Assembly (NCBI GenBank): GCA_027623615.1
Contig: JAQBVH010000027.1
Coordinates: 1 to 12,680, forward strand
Length of the DNA: 12,680 nt
Direction: 5' to 3'
Origin: Planctomycetota bacterium
Lineage (GTDB): Bacteria; Planctomycetota; UBA1135; GCA-002686595
The notes under the pieces are model-generated. The model saw nothing but the letters and a program-made list of their open reading frames with translations, did not search any database and was not told the origin of the DNA. This document shows, in pieces, positions 5,426 to 11,417 of this stretch. The first letter of the stretch is position 1. Every line of letters begins with the position of its first letter. Made by a program: the position numbers and the translations under genes.

Positions 5426-7045
5426 CTACCTGCTCCCGATCGATCCGCAGAAGGTCCTGAACTGCTCCATGGTCGCCGAGACCTCCGCGGTGGGGCCGAT
5501 CATCTTGACGAACAGGGCATCCCCTTCGAGGCTGCACATCGCACCCACCAGCGTCGCTGACGGGAAGTAGACGTTGCCCATGCCCTGGTACTCACCGCTC
5601 ACCTCGAGCAGCGGGCACTCCCGACCGAGGATGGTGATCGTCGGCAAGGCGCCCAGCTCCGCCTCGGAGATGGGACTCACGCCGACCTGTGCGCACCAGC
5701 GGTTGTAGTTCGCGAGCATCCCTCCGCGTGCGAAGGCCATGTAGGCCTCGGTCTCGGGCGCCGCCTGGTAGCTGGCGTGGCGCATGACGCGAGCCCCCTG
5801 GTCGGTCCAGCTCTCGGGAGCCTTCCAGGTGATCGAGGCCGGATCGACCTGGAGCAGGCGCGCTTGCGCCTGCTCCAGCGACCGATCGCGCAGGGCGCGG
5901 AACTCGCTGCTCGCGTGCCAGTTGGGCCACTCGCCCGAGTTCGCGAGGCGCCGGGCGAGGGCGTAGTACAGGCGCAGGTCCTCGAGGGCGCCGCGCAGGT
6001 CCCAGTCGGGGTTGAACTCGTCGCTGGGCTGGTGGTAATGGCGGCGCAGGTAGTGGTTGTTCTGTTCGGTCACCCACTCCCGACCGTGCTCACGACTGAT
6101 CTGACCGCCGCCGGCGTACAGCATCGGCACGCCCTGCTTGGCGAGGGAGAAGTGGTCGCTGCGGTAGTAGTACCCCTTCTCCGGCGTGGCTTCCTGGGTC
6201 AGGTAGCGGTCCTGGGCCGCGGCGGCATGGGCGAGCAGCTCCTCGAGTTCACTCGCGCCGAAGCCGACCACCTCGAGGTCGAGCATGGGGCCGTAGAGGT
6301 TCAGCCCGTCCATGTTGATCCCCGCGACGGTCTTGTTCAGGGGCTCGATCGGGTTCTCCGCGTAGTACTTCGAGCCGAGCAGTCCCGACTCCTCGGCGGT
6401 CACCCACAGGAACAGCACGGAGCGCTCCGGAGGCGGGTCCATGGCGGCCAGGGCCTCGGCGATCTCGAGCAGGCCGGCCGTGCCCGAGGCGTTGTCATGG
6501 GCGCCGTTGTAGATCTCGTCGCTCCCGAGACCCTCCTTGCGACCGAGGTGATCCCAGTGGGCGCAGAGCAGCACGGTCTCGTCGGGGTGGGTGCTGCCGA
6601 CCACCTTGGCCAGCACGTTGCGCGACTGCGAGCGACGCGATTGGTTGGTGAGCGCGAAGCACGCGGTCGCGCCGAGCGAGACGGCGCGGAACTCGGCGGA
6701 GCGCGCGGCCAGCTCGAGGGCGTCCCAGTCGTGGCCGGCGGCCGTGGCGATGCGCGCGATCGACGCGCGGGTGACCCAACCCTCGAAGTCGGGTCGGTCG
6801 CCGGCGTTGCCGAGGCCGTGCTGCTCACCGCCCCAGCTGCGGTTGACGACCTGCCAGGGGTAGCCGGCCGCCTCCTCCTCGTGCACGACGAGGCACGCGA
6901 CCGCGCCCTGGCGGCGGGCCTCCTCGAACTTGTAGGTGTAGCGACCGTAGTAGGTCATCGCGTTGCCCCGAAAGAGCTGCGGGTCCTGGGTCGCGAAGCC
7001 CGGGTCGTTGACGAGGCACACGACGACCTTGCCCGCGAGGTCCAC
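5426..7045 (-). CDS. M28 family zinc aminopeptidase, 3' part of a frameshifted gene, with extra C-terminal domain
   Basis: This frame carries the catalytic part of an M28 (aminopeptidase Y/bacterial leucyl aminopeptidase type) metallopeptidase. In residues counted from the GTG at 7045, 1-150 hold the rest of a PA insert (TYKFEEARRQGAVACLVVHEE). The di-zinc site is complete: H163 and D165 in AHWDH, D184 in HDNASG, E218 and E219 in TAEESGLLGS, D246 in NMDG, and H298 in SDHFSLAKQGVP. After the peptidase domain ends (about 370), a linker leads to a domain at about 403-539 with WKAPESW, MRHASYQ, NYNRWCAQVGVSP and FVKMIGP. This pattern recalls a domain frequent in planctomycete and verrucomicrobial lipoproteins. 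The GTG at 7045 is probably not a real start: the protein is the continuation of the frame that begins at 7470. Sequence in this frame just upstream reads PEYGWNDFEG, a conserved M28/PA motif, before it runs into the other frame near 7077. Confidence 0.85.
   Translation of the reverse strand: MDLAGKVVVCLVNDPGFATQDPQLFRGNAMTYYGRYTYKFEEARRQGAVACLVVHEEEAAGYPWQVVNRSWGGEQHGLGNAGDRPDFEGWVTRASIARIATAAGHDWDALELAARSAEFRAVSLGATACFALTNQSRRSQSRNVLAKVVGSTHPDETVLLCAHWDHLGRKEGLGSDEIYNGAHDNASGTAGLLEIAEALAAMDPPPERSVLFLWVTAEESGLLGSKYYAENPIEPLNKTVAGINMDGLNLYGPMLDLEVVGFGASELEELLAHAAAAQDRYLTQEATPEKGYYYRSDHFSLAKQGVPMLYAGGGQISREHGREWVTEQNNHYLRRHYHQPSDEFNPDWDLRGALEDLRLYYALARRLANSGEWPNWHASSEFRALRDRSLEQAQARLLQVDPASITWKAPESWTDQGARVMRHASYQAAPETEAYMAFARGGMLANYNRWCAQVGVSPISEAELGALPTITILGRECPLLEVSGEYQGMGNVYFPSATLVGAMCSLEGDALFVKMIGPTAEVSATMEQFRTFCGSIGSR
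5849..5878. repeat. Perfect 13-bp hairpin inside the M28 peptidase gene
   Basis: The arms CTGGAGCAGGCGC (5849-5861) and GCGCCTGCTCCAG (5866-5878) are exact reverse complements around the 4-nt loop GCTT. On the minus strand the element encodes the linker LEQAQARLLQ, which lies between the peptidase domain and the extra C-terminal domain. No T-run follows on either strand. It is the longest perfect hairpin I found in the window. Confidence 0.6.
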
Positions 7046-7470
7046 CCCCTCGAAGTCGTTCCACCCGTATTCAGGGGCACGCCGAAGCCGCAGAAGACGA
7101 GCTCCGCCCCGCGCGTGTCCAGGCTCGCGTTCGGGCGCGGGCTGACGATCATCACGTCCCGGCCGAAGACGAAGTCCTGAGCTTCGCCGTCGATGTCGAT
7201 CGAGACCTCGGGCTTCTCGGTCGGTCGGGTGGAGACGAGCGGGACCTCTTGGACGAAGGAATCGCCGTTGCCCGGCGCGAGGCCAGCCCGCTGCACCTGC
7301 TCGATCAAGTACGCGACGGTCTTCTCCTCACCCGGGCTGGCCGGTCCACGTCCCTCGAACTCGTCGGACGCGAGGATCTTGATGCGCGCGGACAGGTCGC
7401 CGGCCGTGATCGCCGGTTCGGTGCTGTCCTGGGAGGCGCAGGGGGCGGCGAGGAGTATCAGGGAGAGCAT
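6955..7470 (-). CDS. M28 family peptidase, 5' part of the same frameshifted gene (export signal and pro/PA region)
   Basis: The 171-aa frame starts at ATG 7470 with a short hydrophobic export signal (MLSLILLAAPCASQ). A lipobox is not convincing because Pro precedes the Cys. Then comes the usual N-terminal part of an exported M28 peptidase: DLSARIKILASDEFEGRGP (24-42), KTVAYLIEQVQRAGLAPGN, and a strand-rich segment reaching AELVFCGFGV at about 121-130. Family members continue with APEYGW...GVDLAGK, which is present but in the frame of the downstream segment. From about residue 132 this frame encodes unrelated residues until its TGA at 6955-6957. One missing base around 7074-7080, next to a run of four G, explains the split. 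Joined across this point, the protein would be about 680 aa. It may be a recent pseudogene, a sequencing or assembly error, or, less likely, a programmed frameshift. Confidence 0.8.
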   Translation of the reverse strand: MLSLILLAAPCASQDSTEPAITAGDLSARIKILASDEFEGRGPASPGEEKTVAYLIEQVQRAGLAPGNGDSFVQEVPLVSTRPTEKPEVSIDIDGEAQDFVFGRDVMIVSPRPNASLDTRGAELVFCGFGVPLNTGGTTSRGWTSRARSSCASSTTRASRPRTRSSFGATR

Positions 7471-7516
7471 GGTCAGGGCCAGGTGGTCGTTTGGTGCTCG
7501 GGCGGTCGAAGCGGTT

Positions 7517-7536
7517 GAGGGCGAGCGCTGGCCCTC
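7517..7536. terminator. Weak hairpin in the gap downstream of the sigma factor gene
   Basis: GAGGGC (7517-7522) pairs with GCCCTC (7531-7536) across an 8-nt loop. It lies in the 182-bp gap between the sigma gene end (7653) and the M28 peptidase start (7470), both on the minus strand. It is 117 bp past the sigma stop and has no T-run, so a terminator role is only possible. Nothing else is evident in this gap. Confidence 0.2.
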
Positions 7537-7652
7537 GGTCGGCGCGTTGGACGGCCAGGGTACCGCTCGCGGGCGATCGGCGCTGACCGCTGGCGAGACG
7601 AGCGCGCAGGAGCCGGTCCCCGGGCGCAGGCGCGACGGGGAGAGCCGCGGGT

Positions 7653-8270
7653 TCAGTCGTCGTCGTCGTCGCCGGCGCGCAGCTTGCGCGCGACCCGGGC
7701 CAGGGCCCGGTGCAGGATCATGCGCACCGCCCCCTCGCTCTTGCCCATCTGGGCGGCGATCTCAGCCCGCGGCAGACCGACGATGTGGGCCAGGGTGATC
7801 ACCTCGCGCTGCTCGTCGGAGAGGCTCTCGAAGACGGACTCGATGCGCTCGACCTCCTCCTGCAGCATGACCTGTCGGCTCGGGGTCGAGAAGCTCTGGT
7901 AGCAGGCGAGCAGGCTGGCGGCGCGGCGCGAGGACTCGTCGTCGTTCGGTCGGATCTCGCGCAGGACATCCCGCTTCGCGGCCAGGTAATAATCGCGGCG
8001 GCCCACGATCTTGCGCAGGGCCGTCGTGTAGAGCCAGCGCTTGAAGGCCATCTCGGAGGGATGGCGGAAGCGGTCCGCGTGGTCGAGCACCTCCCGGCAC
8101 ACCGACTGCACCAGGTCCGACTCGGACTCGCGTGCACGCACCATGGGGCCAGCCCGCAGGCGCACGAAGGCGCGCAGCTCGGGGAGGTAGCTCTCGAGCA
8201 AGAGGTCGAGGGCTGCGCGGTCTCCCTGCCCTGCACGGTCGGTCAGGGACTGGATCTCGTCCGGCTCCAT
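7653..8270 (-). CDS. ECF-type RNA polymerase sigma factor (planctomycete sigma-70 subfamily)
   Basis: The 205-aa product has the two domains of an extracytoplasmic-function sigma factor. Sigma-2 (about 12-95) contains SDLVQSVCREVLDHADRF and the region 2.4 segment FKRWLYTTALRKIVGRRDYY. Sigma-4 (about 140-198) contains LSDEQREVITLAHIVGLP and a recognition helix in EIAAQMGKSEGAVRMILHRAL. Spacing and wording match the Rhodopirellula/Verrucomicrobium-type sigma-70 family rather than RpoE. It would direct core polymerase to a small regulon. The C-terminus ends in five Asp, encoded by five GAC codons (7656-7670). No anti-sigma gene is adjacent; instead a Ser/Thr kinase is transcribed divergently 95 bp away. 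The ATG at 8270 is chosen because the family starts shortly before sigma-2; a GTG two codons upstream with GGGGTG ahead of it is an alternative. A longer frame from a TTG at 8366 would run across the whole divergent promoter. Confidence 0.88.
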   Translation of the reverse strand: MEPDEIQSLTDRAGQGDRAALDLLLESYLPELRAFVRLRAGPMVRARESESDLVQSVCREVLDHADRFRHPSEMAFKRWLYTTALRKIVGRRDYYLAAKRDVLREIRPNDDESSRRAASLLACYQSFSTPSRQVMLQEEVERIESVFESLSDEQREVITLAHIVGLPRAEIAAQMGKSEGAVRMILHRALARVARKLRAGDDDDD

Positions 8271-8299
8271 GGACACACAGTAACACCCCCTGGACGGGA

Positions 8300-8316
8300 G
8301 AGAATCTTGCGAGAAT
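8300..8316. promoter_or_regulatory. Candidate operator: GAGAAT direct repeats in the sigma/kinase divergent promoter
   Basis: GAGAAT occurs at 8300-8305 and again at 8311-8316, 11 bp start to start, about one helical turn. The pair lies in the 95-bp gap between the divergent sigma factor and kinase starts. That placement and phasing suit a regulator bound on one face of the DNA. No convincing -35/-10 pair was recognised on either strand, and the repeat may be chance. Confidence 0.25.
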
Positions 8317-8365
8317 GACGGTGACGCGTCCGCGAGCGCTCGGATGATGGTCACGAACCCATGCA

Positions 8366-11290
8366 ATGACTGCCCCCCAAGAGGACGCTGCGAGGACCCA
8401 TGGCTCTGCGATCGACAGCCTGATGGTCGAGCTGCTCGACCGCGTCGAGTCGGGGGGCGGCATGGACCAGGTCCTCGACCAGCTCTGCGCGGACCACCCC
8501 GAGCATGCGCAAGCCCTGCGGCAGAGCGTGCGCGCCCTCGCGGCGACGGGCCTGCTCGACACGGGGCTCGCCGCGGGGCTCGACACGGACAGCGGCCAGG
8601 TCCCCGATCGGCTCGGGGAGTTCCAGCTCCTGGCTCAGCTCGGTGCAGGGGGCATGGGCGTGGTGTACCTGGCCAGCCAGGAGGGCCTCGGACGCCTGGT
8701 CGCGCTCAAGCTCTTGCGACCTGAGCAGATGTGGTTCGAAGGCTCGCGCGCCCGCTTCCGGCGTGAGGTCGAGGCGGTCGCACGCCTCTCCCACAAGGGC
8801 ATCGCCGCCGTGCACACGGTCGGTGAGGAGCGCGGCTTGCCCTATTGCGCCTTCGAGTTCGTGCCCGGCGCGTCCCTCGACCGTTGGGTCGGACCGACGG
8901 CGGAGGATGAGCAGCGCCCGCTGCGCGAGGTCGTGGCCAGGCGCCTGGTCGAGCTGGCCGCGGCGACCCAGGTACCGAGCGGCCCGGAGAGCCCCGGCCG
9001 GCCTGGCTCCGACTCGGATGGGGATGGCTGGGACGAGACCTACTGGAGCGGCGGCCGGGTCGAGATCGTGCTGCGCACGGCACGCCAGGTGGCGGCCGCC
9101 CTGGCACACGCCCACCAGCGCGGTGTGCTCCACAGGGACGTGAAGCCCTCGAACATCGTGGTCACCCCGGCGGGCAGGGCCGTCCTGGTCGACTTCGGCC
9201 TGGCCGCGCTGGCGGGCGCGGCGCGAGTCACGCGCACGGGGGCGCAGCTCGGGTCCCTGGCCTATATGGCCCCAGAGCAGGTGCGCGGACGTGCCGCTGA
9301 GGTGGACGAGCGTACGGACGTCTACGGTCTGGGCGTCTCCCTCTACGAGCTGCTCGCGGGCAAGTTGCCCTACGGAGGGGAGGACACCGGAGCCATGCGC
9401 GAAGCGATCCTCCTGGCGCAGGCGCCGCCGGTCAACACGGTCAACCCCGAGCTGAGCGCGGACGTGGCGACCGTGGTCGCCAAGGCCATGGCGGTCGAGC
9501 CCACGGAGCGCTACGCCAGCGCAGCGGACCTCGAGCGCGACCTGTGCAACCTGCTCGAGCACCGACCGATCGAGGCGCGCACACCGACGACCCGCGTGCG
9601 CATGTCCCGCTGGGCGCGGCGCAGGCCCGCGGTCGCCACCAGCCTGGTCCTGGGTACCTTGTTTCTGGTTGGTGGTCCGGTCGGCTGGCTGATCAACCTG
9701 GCCTGGACCGAGCAGCGCGTCGAGGCGTCCGCGGGCAAGGAGCAGGCTGCGCGGGGGCAGGCGCAGCGCAGCCTCGACGTCGCGGTGGCGACCCTCGGTG
9801 ACCTCCGCGGGGTCGGGCGCTACGCGCTCGAGAACGCGCCCGGCGGGCAGGCGGAGCGGCTCGCGAGCCTGGACCGGACCATCCAGGTGTTCCTCGGGCT
9901 CGAGGCGGACCACCCCGACGACCTGCAGCTGCTCCTGCAGGGGGCGCGCCTGTTCCGCGCCCGGGGCGTCCTCCTCGAGGAGCAGCGCTACGACGACGCT
10001 GCCTTGCGCGACTTCGATGCCGCCGAGGCGCGACTCGCGGTTCTGAGGCAGCGCGCCCCCGAGGACCACTGCATCCGCACGGAGCATGGCGCGATGCTGA
10101 GCACCCGCGCGCGCTTCCTGCTGCGCGGGGGCCGGCTCGAGCCCGCCGTGGAGCTGTTCGAGGCCTCCCGTGAGGTCCTGCTCGAGCTGACGCGGCTCGA
10201 GTGTGGCGCATGCTCGGGCGCGGAGCCTGAGCGGGACTACGCGGTCGTCCTCGGGAACTACGCGCAGGCGCGACTCCGGCTCGGTGAGCTGGAGTCGTCA
10301 CGGGCGCTCGTGGAGGAGGGGCTCGCTCACATACGCCTCCTGCGTCGCATCGATCCAGAGCGAGAGGGCTGGATCTGGGTCGAGGCCAACCTGCTGACGA
10401 CCCTCGCCAACGGCCTGCCCGATGACGCGCTGAGCCTCGCGAAGCTCGAGGAGGCGGTCGCCCTGCATGAGCTCGGGCTGGTCCTCGCCCCTTCCGACAG
10501 GGAGCACCGCCTCGCGCTCGCCGTGGTGCTCTCCACCATCGGTGCCCGGCAGGCGCAGCTGGGCCAGCCCGCGCTGGGGCTCGCCAGCAACGACCGGGCG
10601 CTGACCATGCTGCGCGCCCTGCGGCGTGAGTACCCGGTCGTGAACACCTACGTCCAGCAGCTGTTGATCGCGCTCAATGCGCGCGGGGTCATCCTGGGTC
10701 AGGACATGGATCCGCGCGCCAAGGACGTGTTCGCGGAGCTGGTCAAGGAGCGCTGTGCCCTGGCCGACACGAACCCGCACCGAGGGGCGCTGCAAGCGTT
10801 CGCCGCCATGGCGCTGCTCAACCAGGCACAGAGCCTGTACGACCACCACGGGGACGCGCAGGTCGCGTTCCAGAACATCGAGGACTGCTTCACTTACCTC
10901 GACCTGGCCAAGGCGCTCGAGGTGCAGGACCCGTCGCCGGAGGCCCTGCGCTGGAGCGCGACCTACATCCAAGGGCTGCTCTCCACCCGGGAGTTCGCGC
11001 CGGCCCAGGCGCGCACCTACGTCGAGGGGTTCGAGGAGTTTGCCGGGCGCAGCGACGCGCTGCACTGGCGCTGGGCGGCGGACCTCTGGAACGAGCTCGC
11101 CCTCGGGTTCGTGCGCGCTGGCGACCCGCTCGGTGAGCGGGACGCGGTCGAGCGCATGTTCCACCTGCTCGACCGAGCGGTGCGCGCCGGGTACGACGAC
11201 GTCCAGGAGCTCTCGACGACCCCCGCCCTCGAGGCCTACCGGGGCCGCGAGGAGTTCCAGCAGGTCCTGCAGCTCGCCTCGGAGAAGTAG
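8366..11290 (+). CDS. Membrane-anchored Ser/Thr protein kinase with TPR-like C-terminal region
   Basis: The 974-aa product is a planctomycete-style Hanks kinase. Residues 1-75 form a helical lead-in with CADHPEHAQALR, common before such kinases. The kinase domain spans about 85-395: P-loop LGAGGMGVV (92-100), VALK with K115, alpha-C E134, HRDVKPSN with D258 and N263, DFG at 276-278 and APE at 302-304. All catalytic residues are intact. An insert of roughly 40 residues (about 188-230), ending in acidic SDSDGDGWDETYW, precedes the helix before HRD. A transmembrane segment lies at about 422-447, after the basic stretch RMSRWARRRP, so the kinase is cytoplasmic. Residues 450-974 are helical, TPR-like repeats expected outside the cytoplasm, closing with the planctomycete-type end VRAGYDDVQELSTTPALEAY. 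Divergence from the ECF gene suggests a shared signalling module. The ATG at 8366 has no evident Shine-Dalgarno. Confidence 0.92.
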   Translation: MTAPQEDAARTHGSAIDSLMVELLDRVESGGGMDQVLDQLCADHPEHAQALRQSVRALAATGLLDTGLAAGLDTDSGQVPDRLGEFQLLAQLGAGGMGVVYLASQEGLGRLVALKLLRPEQMWFEGSRARFRREVEAVARLSHKGIAAVHTVGEERGLPYCAFEFVPGASLDRWVGPTAEDEQRPLREVVARRLVELAAATQVPSGPESPGRPGSDSDGDGWDETYWSGGRVEIVLRTARQVAAALAHAHQRGVLHRDVKPSNIVVTPAGRAVLVDFGLAALAGAARVTRTGAQLGSLAYMAPEQVRGRAAEVDERTDVYGLGVSLYELLAGKLPYGGEDTGAMREAILLAQAPPVNTVNPELSADVATVVAKAMAVEPTERYASAADLERDLCNLLEHRPIEARTPTTRVRMSRWARRRPAVATSLVLGTLFLVGGPVGWLINLAWTEQRVEASAGKEQAARGQAQRSLDVAVATLGDLRGVGRYALENAPGGQAERLASLDRTIQVFLGLEADHPDDLQLLLQGARLFRARGVLLEEQRYDDAALRDFDAAEARLAVLRQRAPEDHCIRTEHGAMLSTRARFLLRGGRLEPAVELFEASREVLLELTRLECGACSGAEPERDYAVVLGNYAQARLRLGELESSRALVEEGLAHIRLLRRIDPEREGWIWVEANLLTTLANGLPDDALSLAKLEEAVALHELGLVLAPSDREHRLALAVVLSTIGARQAQLGQPALGLASNDRALTMLRALRREYPVVNTYVQQLLIALNARGVILGQDMDPRAKDVFAELVKERCALADTNPHRGALQAFAAMALLNQAQSLYDHHGDAQVAFQNIEDCFTYLDLAKALEVQDPSPEALRWSATYIQGLLSTREFAPAQARTYVEGFEEFAGRSDALHWRWAADLWNELALGFVRAGDPLGERDAVERMFHLLDRAVRAGYDDVQELSTTPALEAYRGREEFQQVLQLASEK

Positions 11291-11407
11291 GGCCCCTGGG
11301 GAATCTGGGACTTTCGCGGTTCGCCCTGTGACGCCGCTGCGAGCGCGCGGATGAGGGGAGTAGGCGTGGCAAGGTCGCCCGCCGCCCTGATCCCTCAAGT
11401 CCTCCTC

Positions 11408-11411
11408 GGAG
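11408..11411 (+). promoter_or_regulatory. Ribosome binding site of the subtilase gene
   Basis: GGAG at 11408-11411 lies 6 nt before the ATG at 11418. It is one of the few clear Shine-Dalgarno matches in the window and fixes the start of the protease gene. The rest of the 127-bp gap after the kinase gene shows no recognised promoter or terminator. Confidence 0.5.
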
Positions 11412-11417
11412 CGAACG

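Noticed and set aside
5777..7180. Plus-strand 467-codon frame opposite the M28 peptidase
   Set aside because: Val/Glu/Arg-biased antisense sequence with no domain. The minus strand carries a complete zinc site.
8271..8366. Longer sigma factor start at TTG 8366
   Set aside because: A TTG start would fill the whole divergent promoter gap and add residues before sigma-2 that the family lacks.
8361..8369. ATG CAA TGA mini-frame overlapping the kinase ATG
   Set aside because: Two codons only, with no Shine-Dalgarno; no reason to call it a leader peptide.
8351..11398. Minus-strand frames at 8351-10087 and 10298-11398
   Set aside because: They are antisense to the kinase gene, which has every kinase motif in order in a single frame.
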